64,000 nt of DNA. It comes from Nitrososphaerota archaeon. Lineage in GTDB: Archaea > Thermoproteota > Nitrososphaeria > Nitrososphaerales > Nitrosopumilaceae. Of the stretch, positions 8,633 through 17,668 are shown piece by piece. Where the stretch lies: contig JACQCT010000015.1 in NCBI GenBank assembly GCA_016201435.1, positions 1 to 64,000 on the forward strand. Direction: 5' to 3'. The notes beneath the pieces are model-generated. The model was not told the DNA's origin. It searched no databases and worked only from the letters and a program-made list of their open reading frames with translations. The position numbers were made by a program, and so were the translations under genes. Within the stretch, counting starts at the first letter, position 1. Every line of letters begins with the position of its first letter.

Positions 8633-10150
8633 TTATGTTCCCAAATTTTTCTGCTTTAGAATCTTCTTAAGCATTATTCTGTTTATACCATCGATCATAG
8701 CTTGTACACTAGTAATTACAATGTCTTCTCCTACTGATTTTGCTGATGCAAGATTGCCATATGCATCTTCTACCTTTATTGTAACTTCACAAAGTGCATC
8801 AGAACCACCAGCTATGGAATCTAACTTGTAATCTTTAATTCGTACTTTGGCTATCTCGCCAGTTATTTTTTGAATTGCATTTATTGATGCATCTACTGGA
8901 CCAACACCATAATCAGTTCCGATAAAGTCTTTTCCTTCTATGTTTAATTTGACAAATGCATATGGCATGTTGCCCATGCCAGTTGATACAGAAAATCCAG
9001 TAAGATGTACTACTCTCTTTAGGCCTTGAGTTTGCATTACTTCTCCTGTTATTGAAAGCAATTCGACGTCAGTAACATGTTTTCCTTGGTCTCCGAGTTT
9101 TTTTACTCTCTCTAAAATTTCATGAGTCTGATCCCTTGTTGGTTGAATTCCATATTCTTCAAGCATTGCAGAAACCCCATGAGCTCCTGCATGTTTTCCT
9201 ACTTGGAACCATCTTGTTCTGCCTACAAGTTCAGGACTAATTGGCTCGTAGGTCAATGGATTACTCAAAACTCCATGGGTGTGTATTCCAGATTCATGTC
9301 CAAAGGCATTTTCACCAACTATGGCTTTGTTTGGCTGTACATGAATTCCTACTACACTGGAAACATACCTTGAAGTCTCATAGAGAAGTTTTGTGTTAAT
9401 GTTTGTCTCATATTTTTTATCAAACTGTAAGCATTGAAGCGCCATTACAAGTTCCTCAAGAGACGCATTGCCTGCCCGTTCTCCTATTCCGTTTATTGTA
9501 ACATGAGCACATTGTGCACCTGCTTGAATTGCAGAAATTGAATTTGCAACTGCAAGACCAAAATCATTGTGACAATGTACACTAATTGGTAGATGTGATG
9601 CTTCGATTGCATCTTTAGTTATCTCTGCAATGTACCCTGGTGTGGAATATCCTACTGTATCTGGTATGTCTATTCTATCTGCACCGGCATTTGCAACTTC
9701 TTTGAAAACTTTTCTAAGAAATTCTCTATCGGTTCTTGTTGCATCTTCTGCAGAGAATTCTACTTGCAAACCAAGAGATTTTCCATATTCTACAGCTTCG
9801 ATTGCTTTTGTTAATACTTGATCTCGTGTTAGTTTTAGTTTGTACTTGAGATGTATGTCTGATGTTGCGATAAATGTGTGGATGTATTTGAGGCCTGCTG
9901 CAACTGCGGCATCTATATCTTTTTTATCGGTTCTTGCTAAACCACAAATTTCTGCACGAAAATTTGCATTACATATCAACTTGATGCCTTGCATTTCTCC
10001 ATCAGAAATTACTGGAAATCCAGCTTCTATGGCATCAACACCAAGTGCGTCTATCTTTTCTGCAATGCCTAGTTTCTGTTCCGGTGTTAGAGCTACTCCA
10101 GGTGTTTGTTCACCATCTCTTAGTGTTGTATCAAAAATTCTAATCTTCAT
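8633..10150 (-). CDS. leuA: 2-isopropylmalate synthase (or citramalate synthase)
   Basis: Condenses acetyl-CoA with 2-ketoisovalerate at the start of leucine synthesis. I choose the ATG at 10150 (505 residues, MKIRIFDTTLRDGEQTPG) over the longer frame from 10192, because the family starts right at this DTTLRDGEQ motif and the overlap with ilvN falls to 11 bases. The TIM barrel has the metal-site HCHNDFG and NGIGERAGNAS. The C-terminal 130 residues form the LeuA allosteric domain, with GGSDALCEV, so feedback control by the end product is likely. Citramalate synthase has the same architecture and remains possible. Confidence 0.88.
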   Translation of the reverse strand: MKIRIFDTTLRDGEQTPGVALTPEQKLGIAEKIDALGVDAIEAGFPVISDGEMQGIKLICNANFRAEICGLARTDKKDIDAAVAAGLKYIHTFIATSDIHLKYKLKLTRDQVLTKAIEAVEYGKSLGLQVEFSAEDATRTDREFLRKVFKEVANAGADRIDIPDTVGYSTPGYIAEITKDAIEASHLPISVHCHNDFGLAVANSISAIQAGAQCAHVTINGIGERAGNASLEELVMALQCLQFDKKYETNINTKLLYETSRYVSSVVGIHVQPNKAIVGENAFGHESGIHTHGVLSNPLTYEPISPELVGRTRWFQVGKHAGAHGVSAMLEEYGIQPTRDQTHEILERVKKLGDQGKHVTDVELLSITGEVMQTQGLKRVVHLTGFSVSTGMGNMPYAFVKLNIEGKDFIGTDYGVGPVDASINAIQKITGEIAKVRIKDYKLDSIAGGSDALCEVTIKVEDAYGNLASAKSVGEDIVITSVQAMIDGINRIMLKKILKQKNLGT

Positions 10151-10631
10151 TGACGCCGCCTCTTGGAAGTGCACATATGCCTGTTCTAGCAATCTCTAAA
10201 ATTCCGTATCCTCGCACTAGATCCTCAAATGCATTAATTCTGTCTGGTGTGGCAGTTATTTCTACTATGATTGACGTCTTTCTCACATCATGAACCTGAC
10301 ATTTGAAAGCATTTGCAAGGTTCATTATTTCCATACTGTCTGACGGCTTGGTTACTTTGATCTTCATGAGTACTAGTTCTCTATATACGCTCATCTTCTC
10401 TTCTAAGCGTTTTACCTCAACAGTGTCGATCAATTTGTCAAGCTGTTTTATTATTTGATTGAGTTGTTTTTCGTCAGCAGATGTGGTAATTGTCATTCTG
10501 GAGAATTCTGGGTTTTCAGTTATACCTACTGAGATGCTATCTATGTTGTAGTTTCTTGATCTGAAAAGATTTGTCACTTTAAACAAGACTCCTGGTTTGT
10601 TCTCTACTAGTACGGAAATTATGGACCACAT
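10140..10631 (-). CDS. ilvN: Acetolactate synthase small (regulatory) subunit
   Basis: 163 residues: an N-terminal ACT domain (IISVLVENKPGVLFKVTNLF, SRNYNIDSISVG) and the C-terminal ALS_ss domain. It binds branched-chain amino acids and activates the catalytic subunit IlvB. It starts 8 bases after ilvB and its stop overlaps leuA, so the three are translated from one message. The length is the usual one for the family. Confidence 0.92.
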   Translation of the reverse strand: MWSIISVLVENKPGVLFKVTNLFRSRNYNIDSISVGITENPEFSRMTITTSADEKQLNQIIKQLDKLIDTVEVKRLEEKMSVYRELVLMKIKVTKPSDSMEIMNLANAFKCQVHDVRKTSIIVEITATPDRINAFEDLVRGYGILEIARTGICALPRGGVNED

Positions 10632-10639
10632 GGGAATTC

Positions 10640-12328
10640 CTATGATGGTAGGATCATGTCCTTGAGTGGCGTACCTGGTGCTACAAATGGTAAAACGTCT
10701 TCCTGTGGGTCTATTGGTATGTCGATTACAGTTGCAACGTCGCTTTTGAGTGCAGTTTGAACAGCTTTGCCAACCTCATCAATGGATTCTGCTCTTATGC
10801 CTTGAGCTCCGTATGATTCTGCTAGTTTAACATAGTCTGGACAGTTTTTAAGATCAATTCCGATCATTCTTCTATCGTAGAATGTTCTTTGCCACTGTGC
10901 CACCATTCCAAGTGAAAAGTTGTTCATCAACAAAACAATGACAGGCAAATTATCTAAAACTGATACTGCAAGTGAATTTTCTGTCATGTTGAAACTACCT
11001 TCTCCTGCAATATCTAATACTGGAACACTTGGCTTTGCTGCCTTTGCACCAATTGCAGCTGGAAATCCCCAACCCATAGTGCCAAGACCTGTTGAACTAA
11101 AGAAAGTACCAGGTTGTATGACATCAAAAAATAATGAAGCCCACATCTGATGTTGACCTACTTCTGTAGTTACAATTGATTGATGAGGAAGCACCTCTCT
11201 TAACTTGCGTAAAATTTTAGCTGCACCAAGTGGATGTGGATGAAGCTTTAAATTTTCTCTATAATAATCTCTGGTCTCATTTACTTTCTTTAACCAAGGA
11301 TTGTCGTCACCACGCTTGATTGCTTTTTGAACTAACATCTTTACCATTATTCTTAATGATGCCTTGATGTCTCCGACTACGGCAACAGTTGTTGTTTGGT
11401 TTTTACCAATCTCTGCTGGGTCCACATCCATATGTATGATTTTTAATCTCTTTTCAAATTCTTCAAATGTTCCAACTGATCTATCTGAAAATCTAGAACC
11501 TGCAGCAAGAACACAGTCTGCCTCTACCATCATTTTGTTTGCTTCGGCATGTCCATGCATTCCTATCGGACCAAGTGATAATGGATGGTTTTCTGGAAAT
11601 GATCCTTTTCCTTTAAAAGTAGTCACTACTGGAATCATGAGAAGTTCTGCTATTGATTGTAATTCTGCAAAGGCGCCAGAAATTATTACTCCGCCACCTG
11701 CAAGAATGATTGGTCTTTCAGCAGAAAGAAGCATGTCTATAGCACGTTCAATTTCTCTAATATCTGGGTCTACCCACGGGTGATACCCTCTGACTTTAAC
11801 CTCGTTTGGAAAATGCATTTCAGCTTCATTTTGCTGTACATCTTTTGGAATATCTATTAAAACAGGACCTGGTCTTCCTGTTGATGAAATGTAAAATGCT
11901 TTTTTTACCACTGTTGGAATTTCAGCGGCATCCATTGGCTGAAAAGCATATTTGACAATTGGATTTGTAATTCCAATAATGTCACTTTCTTGAAATGCAT
12001 CTTTACCTATCATCTTTGATGGAACTTGTCCAGTAATTGCAATCATTGGAGATGAATCAGCTTGTGCTGTTGCGATTCCAGTTACGATGTTTGTTGCACC
12101 TGGACCTGAAGTTGCAAAACAGACTCCTGGTCTTCTACTTACTCTGCCAAATCCATCTGCCATGTGTGACGCAGATTGCTCATGTCTTACCAATATGTGG
12201 CGAATGTTGCTTTTGTATAACTCGTCGTAGATTGGCAAGTTTGCGCCTCCGGGTAGCCCGAAGGCTAGCTCCACGCCCTCCTTCTCAAGGGCAACCATTA
12301 ATGATCTAGCACCTGACATTTTTTCCAT
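10640..12328 (-). CDS. ilvB: Acetolactate synthase large subunit
   Basis: 562-residue thiamine-diphosphate enzyme that makes acetolactate and acetohydroxybutyrate for Val/Leu and Ile. The N-terminus has GLPGGANLPIYDEL, the catalytic Glu in RHEQSASHMADG, a central FAD/nucleotide domain, and a C-terminal ThDP domain. The ThDP/Mg motif, usually GDG-x(20-25)-NN, reads GEG at residues 442-444 with the distal NN intact, a conservative Asp-to-Glu change. First gene of the ilvB-ilvN-leuA-leuB operon. A 6-base inverted repeat lies 22 bases before the start (12350-12365). Confidence 0.92.
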   Translation of the reverse strand: MEKMSGARSLMVALEKEGVELAFGLPGGANLPIYDELYKSNIRHILVRHEQSASHMADGFGRVSRRPGVCFATSGPGATNIVTGIATAQADSSPMIAITGQVPSKMIGKDAFQESDIIGITNPIVKYAFQPMDAAEIPTVVKKAFYISSTGRPGPVLIDIPKDVQQNEAEMHFPNEVKVRGYHPWVDPDIREIERAIDMLLSAERPIILAGGGVIISGAFAELQSIAELLMIPVVTTFKGKGSFPENHPLSLGPIGMHGHAEANKMMVEADCVLAAGSRFSDRSVGTFEEFEKRLKIIHMDVDPAEIGKNQTTTVAVVGDIKASLRIMVKMLVQKAIKRGDDNPWLKKVNETRDYYRENLKLHPHPLGAAKILRKLREVLPHQSIVTTEVGQHQMWASLFFDVIQPGTFFSSTGLGTMGWGFPAAIGAKAAKPSVPVLDIAGEGSFNMTENSLAVSVLDNLPVIVLLMNNFSLGMVAQWQRTFYDRRMIGIDLKNCPDYVKLAESYGAQGIRAESIDEVGKAVQTALKSDVATVIDIPIDPQEDVLPFVAPGTPLKDMILPS

Positions 12329-12349
12329 AATTTTTTCACCAGAAACTAA

Positions 12350-12365
12350 GCTGTATTCTTACAGC
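12350..12365. promoter_or_regulatory. Inverted repeat upstream of ilvB
   Basis: GCTGTA-ttct-TACAGC, a perfect 6-base inverted repeat in the leader or promoter zone of the branched-chain operon. It could be an operator of an Lrp-type or other regulator. There is only one copy and no experimental support. Confidence 0.3.
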
Positions 12366-12504
12366 ATAAGGTCGACTAGCAACATAATACTAGAAATGCT
12401 CGCCGATCCTCCTAACTTCATTTCAGTCTACAGAATTTCAACAAGAATAATTTATAAATATTGCTAGAAAAATCGCCTAAATTTATTAAAAACAGCCTAG
12501 ATAC

Positions 12505-13014
12505 ATGATAATTATTTCAGTATGCACTCACTCTCACGTGACAAAAAATAATGGTTTTGGCATGGTTTTCAAAAAACTTAAACGAGAAGCTTCTCAAGCA
12601 AGGTTGATTTTGTCTGACAGAGAAGAAATACTGGAAATAATAACGATTTTTTTTGATGCTGGAAAAACAAAAAACCTTGCACCACTTGCTGCAATACAAC
12701 TAAACGATACGCGATTTTCGAGCTATAGTGATGTGCCACCATTTGACCTCAAAGATTATGCAACTACAATTGCATTACAAGAATTAAGGTTTGTTAGCAT
12801 ATCTGATTATGAATATGAAATGATAGATCCTAGGATCGATCTTTTCGAAAATAGCGCTGTCGTTACATTTCAATTAAGGCAGACAGGAATGATAGTTGAT
12901 AACTATAGTTTCAGAGGACAACATATTTCTATGTTAAGTAGAGCAACTTTTGTTTTGATAAAATCAACTAAATGGAAAATAGTACACGTGCATCTTTCTA
13001 AAATATCAGACTAG
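12505..13014 (+). CDS. NTF2/SnoaL-like hypothetical protein
   Basis: 169 residues by the longest start. An ATG at 12562 (MVFKKLKREASQA) would give 150 residues and may be the true start. Helices in the first half (DREEILEIITIFFDAGKTKN) followed by strands ending in ATFVLIKSTKWKIVHVHLSK match the pattern of SnoaL-like/NTF2-fold domains, which use a cone-shaped pocket for ligand binding or catalysis. The family assignment is by pattern only. It is convergent with the LsrF-like aldolase gene, overlapping it by 4 bases. Confidence 0.65.
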   Translation: MIIISVCTHSHVTKNNGFGMVFKKLKREASQARLILSDREEILEIITIFFDAGKTKNLAPLAAIQLNDTRFSSYSDVPPFDLKDYATTIALQELRFVSISDYEYEMIDPRIDLFENSAVVTFQLRQTGMIVDNYSFRGQHISMLSRATFVLIKSTKWKIVHVHLSKISD

Positions 13015-13907
13015 TTTGATTTTGTCTTTTTTGATTTTGTAGATTTTGTTTTAGTTTTTGGCTGGGCGGCAATTGTTTCAAATGTAGGTTTTGGGGCTTT
13101 TTCAATTTCTTTATTTTTGATAAATATTTCGTGTGCTTCTTTGACAGTAACACGCTGATGTACCAGTGCACGAACTGCCTTTATCATTGGAACTGGATAA
13201 TCTGATTGCCAAATGTTTCTTCCCATGTCAACTCCTACTGCACCTGCATGCAGTGCATCAAAAGTTAATTGTAATGCATCAAGTTCAGAATCTAGCTTTG
13301 GCCCACCTGCTATTATTACAGGTACGGGGCAACTGTTTACTACTTTTTCAAAGTTTTCACAATAATATGTTTTAACAACATGTGCACCAAACTCTGCTGC
13401 GATTCTACACGACAATGCAAGATATCTCGCATCACGCTTTTCAAGCTCTTTTCCAACTGCAGTAACTGCAAGAACAGGTATGCCATACTCTTCACCCTCA
13501 TCTACGAGTTTTCCTAGATTTACAAGTGATTCATGTTCGTATGGTGCTCCTACAAAGATTGATAATGCAAGCGCTGATGCGTTAAGTCTTATTGCCTCTT
13601 TTACGGAAGTGGTTATCTTTTCATTTGAGAGATCTTTTCCTATGATGCTAGAACCTCCTGATACTCTAAGGACTACAGGAATAGGATATTTCTCATCAAC
13701 CGAAGTTCTCAAAATACCGCGTGTTAACATGAGAGAGTCTGCATAAGGTAACAACGGCTGGATTGTTTTACGTGGTATCTCAAGATGTTCTGTTGGGCCT
13801 AAGAAATAACCATGGTCTACTGCTAGCATAACTCCGCGACCGCTATGTGGTCTGATTATGCGTGCAAGTCTGTTTTTTAATCCCCAATCCATGTCATAGT
13901 GTTCCAA
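13011..13907 (-). CDS. LsrF/DhnA-like class I aldolase family protein
   Basis: 298-residue TIM-barrel enzyme of the DeoC/FbaB superfamily. Motifs MLAVDHGYFLGPTEHL, LMLTRGILR, VKTYYCENF (candidate Schiff-base Lys), VIIAGGPK and GVDMGRNIWQSDYPVPMI align strongly with bacterial LsrF (3-hydroxy-5-phosphonooxypentane-2,4-dione thiolase) and archaeal ADH synthase/FbaB relatives. The last 30 residues are Lys/Thr/Ser-rich and probably disordered. It follows a Zn-dependent alcohol dehydrogenase by 7 bases, so the two are likely to act in one pathway. The substrate is unknown, and no lsr genes are nearby to support an autoinducer role. Confidence 0.8.
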   Translation of the reverse strand: MEHYDMDWGLKNRLARIIRPHSGRGVMLAVDHGYFLGPTEHLEIPRKTIQPLLPYADSLMLTRGILRTSVDEKYPIPVVLRVSGGSSIIGKDLSNEKITTSVKEAIRLNASALALSIFVGAPYEHESLVNLGKLVDEGEEYGIPVLAVTAVGKELEKRDARYLALSCRIAAEFGAHVVKTYYCENFEKVVNSCPVPVIIAGGPKLDSELDALQLTFDALHAGAVGVDMGRNIWQSDYPVPMIKAVRALVHQRVTVKEAHEIFIKNKEIEKAPKPTFETIAAQPKTKTKSTKSKKTKSN

Positions 13908-13914
13908 AAAAACC

Positions 13915-14958
13915 TTAGTTAAGCGTTTCTGAATTTGTTATAATTATTTTCATAGCGTCATTTCCTTGGTGTGCGTACTCTAACGCCTTCTTTGACTCGC
14001 TAAGATCAAATCTATGCGTTATCAGCTTTTTTACTTGTACGCTATTATCCTGAATTAATTTGAATGCTGTCATGGTATCAGTTTCTGACGCTGCATAGCT
14101 TGGAATGATTGTTATTTCCTTAGAATAGACTTTGCTGATATCAAGTTGAAGTTTAGCATCTTTGGACGGGACGCCAAACAAAACTATGGTTCCTCCTTTT
14201 CTTACAAACTCTATGGCCTGAGTTATGGCACTAAGGCTACCTGTGGCAACAATTATTATGTCTACTCCTCTGTTTTGTGTCTTTGAAAGGATTTTTTCAT
14301 GGGCTTTGGAATCTGTTGATTTTATAGATTCAGTTATTTGAAATTTTTTTGCAAAATCTAATCTGAAATCATTTACATCAAAACAAAAAATTTCATTTAA
14401 CCCGTAAACTTTGCTTAGCATTACATGCATCATTCCAGTAGGGCCTGCGCCAAAAATTGCAACTGAATCGCCCTTTTTTATTTTAATTTTATTCCATGCT
14501 CTTATACAACATGCAAGTGGTTCGATCATCGCAGCTTCGTCAAAACTCATGACATCTGGTATTTTTATGACTCCGCCATGAGATACATTCCACTCAGGTA
14601 CAACAAATTCTTCAGCAAGACCACACGGAAGAAGATTTGTTTCAGAATATTTCTGGCACATGGTTTCATTTCCATGTAAACAAAAATGACACGAATAACA
14701 CGGTACATGGTGGTGAACGAATACTCTGTCACCTTTTTTGAGATCTTTGACATTCTCTCCTACCTGTACAATTGTTCCTGATGGTTCATGTCCAAGTCTC
14801 ATTGAGGGTTGACTGTATTGTCCGTAGATTTTCTCTAAATCTGAGCCACAGACGCCACATGCGTGCATCCTGACTGATATTTCGCCGTTTTTTACGGCTG
14901 GGTTTTCTATGGTTCTAATCTCCACGTCGGCTGGACCTTTTACGTATGCTGCTTTCAT
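13915..14958 (-). CDS. Zinc-dependent medium-chain alcohol dehydrogenase
   Basis: 347-residue MDR enzyme of the sorbitol/threonine dehydrogenase branch. The GroES-like catalytic domain has the catalytic zinc ligands in HACGVCGSD and GHEPSG, and the structural zinc lobe CYSCHFCLHGNETMC (four Cys). The Rossmann domain has VAIFGAGPTGMMH (about residues 170-180), with FCFDVND ending in an acidic residue, which suggests NAD rather than NADP. It is paired with the LsrF-like aldolase downstream. The substrate cannot be deduced. Confidence 0.85.
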   Translation of the reverse strand: MKAAYVKGPADVEIRTIENPAVKNGEISVRMHACGVCGSDLEKIYGQYSQPSMRLGHEPSGTIVQVGENVKDLKKGDRVFVHHHVPCYSCHFCLHGNETMCQKYSETNLLPCGLAEEFVVPEWNVSHGGVIKIPDVMSFDEAAMIEPLACCIRAWNKIKIKKGDSVAIFGAGPTGMMHVMLSKVYGLNEIFCFDVNDFRLDFAKKFQITESIKSTDSKAHEKILSKTQNRGVDIIIVATGSLSAITQAIEFVRKGGTIVLFGVPSKDAKLQLDISKVYSKEITIIPSYAASETDTMTAFKLIQDNSVQVKKLITHRFDLSESKKALEYAHQGNDAMKIIITNSETLN

Positions 14959-15092
14959 GTTATGTTTCTAAAACATCATGTCTTAATTTTTGTTTGTACT
15001 ACCTGACTTTCAAAAAGTCTTTTCATATTTAGATCATTCAGTTATGGCGTTTTGTATTCCACAAACTATTCCAAAATAGTATTAAACCAGAT

Positions 15093-15566
15093 ATGAAAAC
15101 GATATTCATGCAAGAGGGAGATGTGGCACCAGACTTTGAACTACAGGCTAATGATGGCAGTATGGCAAAACTTAGTTATTTTAAAGGCAAAAAAAATATA
15201 GTTTTATGTTTTTACCCTAAAAACCACCTATTTGCATGTCCTTCAAAAAAAGTCTTCAAAATGGCTCAAACTATAGTAGCCGCATATACTGAGATTGTGG
15301 CTATGGATGCTGTATTGCTTGCTATATCTGTGGATACAGTTGAAGATCAAAAGAAATTCGTTGAAGGATATGAGATTCCTTATTTACATTTGAGTGATCC
15401 AAAAAAAGAAACTTGTAAAACTTATGCTGGTCTCAATCTGGCTGGTTTGGCCAAACGTTCTACCTTTGTCATAGATAAAGAAGGAAAAATTGCAAAAATT
15501 TTTAGAGACATTGAGGTTGAATCTCATGGTAATGATATTATTGAATCTCTAAAATCATTGAAATAA
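15093..15566 (+). CDS. Peroxiredoxin-like protein (BCP/AhpC-TSA family) with altered active site
   Basis: 157-residue thioredoxin-fold protein: VAPDFELQANDGSMAKLSYFKGK, LCFYPKNHLFACP, LAISVDTVEDQKKF, LHLSDPKKETCKTY and a C-terminal STFVIDKEGKIAKIF. The peroxidatic Cys is present (Cys49), but the family motif PxxxTxxC reads P42-K-N-H-L46-F-A-C49, so the Thr that orients the peroxide is Leu. A second Cys (CKTY) could act as resolving Cys. It may be a peroxiredoxin of changed activity or a redox/thiol protein. Confidence 0.85.
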   Translation: MKTIFMQEGDVAPDFELQANDGSMAKLSYFKGKKNIVLCFYPKNHLFACPSKKVFKMAQTIVAAYTEIVAMDAVLLAISVDTVEDQKKFVEGYEIPYLHLSDPKKETCKTYAGLNLAGLAKRSTFVIDKEGKIAKIFRDIEVESHGNDIIESLKSLK

Positions 15567-15618
15567 TTTTTAACATATCATCCATAAATATTTAAAGATC
15601 AGTAAATAGAAATGAACC

Positions 15619-16170
15619 GTGCTAGACTTAGTTGCAAAAAAATTATTCCTTACCAGAGGTAAGGGAATCCACGAAGATAAACTAACAAGTTTTGAATATG
15701 CACTACGAGATGCTGGCATTTCTGGCACGAACCTAGTTTTAATATCTAGTATTTTCCCTCCGGGTGCAAAGTTAATCCCTCGTGTAGAGGGATTAAAATT
15801 AATTCGTCCAGGCAGCGTTCAATTTGTAATTTATTCTAGACAACAAAGTAACGAGCCACATCGATTGATGGCTGCGTCTGTTGGAATTGCTGAACCTGCT
15901 GATAAAACCAAATATGGTTATCTATCAGAATATGAATCGTTTGGAGAAACAGAAAAGGAAGCTGGAGATTATGCTGAGGATATTGCCGCACAAATGCTTG
16001 CATCTTCACTTGGAGTGAAATTTGATATTGATAAAAGTTGGGACGAAAAAAGAAAACAATGGAAAATTTCAGGAGAAATTTACAAAACAAGAAATATTAC
16101 ACAAAGCGCTATTGGAGATCCAAAAGGACGCTGGACTACCGTTTTTGCAGCGGCAGTTTTAATTCTATAA
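15619..16170 (+). CDS. pdaD: Pyruvoyl-dependent arginine decarboxylase
   Basis: 183 residues from a GTG start. It converts arginine to agmatine, the first step of archaeal polyamine synthesis. The self-cleavage site is NLVLISSIFPPGA: cleavage between Ser43 and Ser44 would make the pyruvoyl group on the alpha chain. The C-terminal catalytic region YGYLSEYESFGETEKEAG contains the conserved Glu residues. Length and motifs fit the PvlArgDC family. It abuts the next gene (minus strand) end to end. Confidence 0.92.
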   Translation: MLDLVAKKLFLTRGKGIHEDKLTSFEYALRDAGISGTNLVLISSIFPPGAKLIPRVEGLKLIRPGSVQFVIYSRQQSNEPHRLMAASVGIAEPADKTKYGYLSEYESFGETEKEAGDYAEDIAAQMLASSLGVKFDIDKSWDEKRKQWKISGEIYKTRNITQSAIGDPKGRWTTVFAAAVLIL

Positions 16171-17370
16171 CTATCTCTTTCTAAGAAATATGTAAATTGC
16201 AACGCCTGCTGCTGCAACAATCCCAATTAAGACATATGGTGAATAGTCTACATTCGTCGGTTTGGCCGGTGGTGGAGTATACGCAGGTGGTTGAACTGGG
16301 TTTTCAATTCCCGTTGTTCCATTTCCTATAGTTAATGTTAGATCGTTTTTACTGGCAGATACAGTTGTTCCAAAAAGATAGACGCCTGTTATTTGGCTAC
16401 CAGAACTTGGATCAAATAACCATCCTGCTTTTGTAAGATCTGATGGAATCTTCTGTCCGTTTTTTTCTTGAGTTGGAACAAGATCTCCTCCATGGTCAGT
16501 AATTGTTATTGGCTGATTTGATAATAGTGTGACTTGAAGAATTGAATTTAGCGGGAAAAACCCAGCATTAAAGTAACTTGATCTATCAAGATTATCTACT
16601 CCAAAAAGATCCAGAGGACTAATTGTAGTTATGGTACTTTTAATTGGAAAACGTTCGGATACTTGGAGTTGATACATTGATACACCGGTTCTTGGTATTA
16701 TGGTAAAAGTTACAGATGAATTAGAGTTGCTTGACATTTTTTTTGCAGCATCCAAAAATCCACCTGCATCTTTTATTTGTGGAGGTAGTAATATTGAAGT
16801 AAAACCATCAAACAAATAATCTGATTTAGAACTTGACATTGTGTATACTATGGAAATTGTCCTGTTCCCTGAAACTGCACCAGATGTACCTAATGCATTA
16901 CTAAATTCTCCTTTTGGATTTATGTATACATTGTTAAATTCGGAATTCAAGTGAAACGCACTGTTAATGTTATCTATCAGACTATCTCCTATTGCCTTAG
17001 ACTGTGTCTGAATTTTTGTAATGTTGTATGATTCTACTAGTGATGGATCATCTATAGTTACCAAAACACATGAATCATATTTTGGAACTCCTAAAACACA
17101 ATTCTGTGCATTTGTTATTGTAACAGATGTAATATTAGCGGTATTTCGTATTTTTTGATCAAGTTCTGCAGGGACGCGCATTTCTAGTGGACTGGTAGAT
17201 TCAAGTCCTATGAATACAGTTGTTTGATTTTGAAATTTTTGATCAACTAGAACTTGTGCAGCCTCATGAAATGATGCAAGTAGAGGTTGCTGTGCATACA
17301 CATTAAAAACATTGAAAACTAAAATTGAAAAAACAAGAGAAAAAATAATTATATATTTCAATAAATGCAC
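16171..17370 (-). CDS. Membrane-anchored extracellular protein, unknown function
   Basis: 399 residues with an N-terminal signal peptide (residues 5-26, ending VYAQQ), a long beta-rich Ser/Thr/Asn-rich ectodomain, a Pro-rich spacer (PVQPPAYTPPPAKPTN) and a C-terminal transmembrane helix followed by LRKR. That is a type I topology anchored on the cell surface. Two Cys in NCVLGVPKYDSCV could form a disulfide. No family recognised. Confidence 0.75.
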   Translation of the reverse strand: MHLLKYIIIFSLVFSILVFNVFNVYAQQPLLASFHEAAQVLVDQKFQNQTTVFIGLESTSPLEMRVPAELDQKIRNTANITSVTITNAQNCVLGVPKYDSCVLVTIDDPSLVESYNITKIQTQSKAIGDSLIDNINSAFHLNSEFNNVYINPKGEFSNALGTSGAVSGNRTISIVYTMSSSKSDYLFDGFTSILLPPQIKDAGGFLDAAKKMSSNSNSSVTFTIIPRTGVSMYQLQVSERFPIKSTITTISPLDLFGVDNLDRSSYFNAGFFPLNSILQVTLLSNQPITITDHGGDLVPTQEKNGQKIPSDLTKAGWLFDPSSGSQITGVYLFGTTVSASKNDLTLTIGNGTTGIENPVQPPAYTPPPAKPTNVDYSPYVLIGIVAAAGVAIYIFLRKR

Positions 17371-17393
17371 GTTTTTAGATCGAACTATTAAGT

Positions 17394-17645
17394 CTACTCT
17401 TGCAATTTTTCAATTTTGATTGCAAACCGCTGAAATGGTTCTTCTAAATAATGATCCTTGCATACAAGGATGGTTTCCTTTGGATCAGGCCCGCAGTCAT
17501 AAGTAATCAAATATACTGGATCTTTATTGCAACACCTTGGATATTTCACTTGGCCTTGGTATGTGAAATAAAATAAAATAGTTTTAGTTAAGCGATCAGG
17601 ATTCCAATGGTTTAAATGGTAATTTATGCTTAATCTTGTTGACAT
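17394..17645 (-). CDS. Small Cys/His protein, probable zinc binder
   Basis: 83 residues from the ATG at 17645; the true start may be further in, since only the second half looks domain-like. The conserved-looking part is YPRCCNKDPVYLITYDCG then LVCKDHYLEEPFQRF, giving a CC...C...CxxH pattern similar to the small thaumarchaeal zinc proteins elsewhere in this window (20466, 32433). Function unknown. Confidence 0.55.
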   Translation of the reverse strand: MSTRLSINYHLNHWNPDRLTKTILFYFTYQGQVKYPRCCNKDPVYLITYDCGPDPKETILVCKDHYLEEPFQRFAIKIEKLQE

Positions 17646-17668
17646 CGGTTCAAACCGCAGGGGAACAT

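Noticed and set aside
10151-10192. Longer leuA start
   Set aside because: The family begins at MKIRIFDTTLRDGEQ; the extra 14 residues only read through the end of ilvN.
13011-14958. Autoinducer-2 processing operon
   Set aside because: Only the LsrF-like aldolase is present; LsrK, LsrG, LsrR and the transporter are missing.
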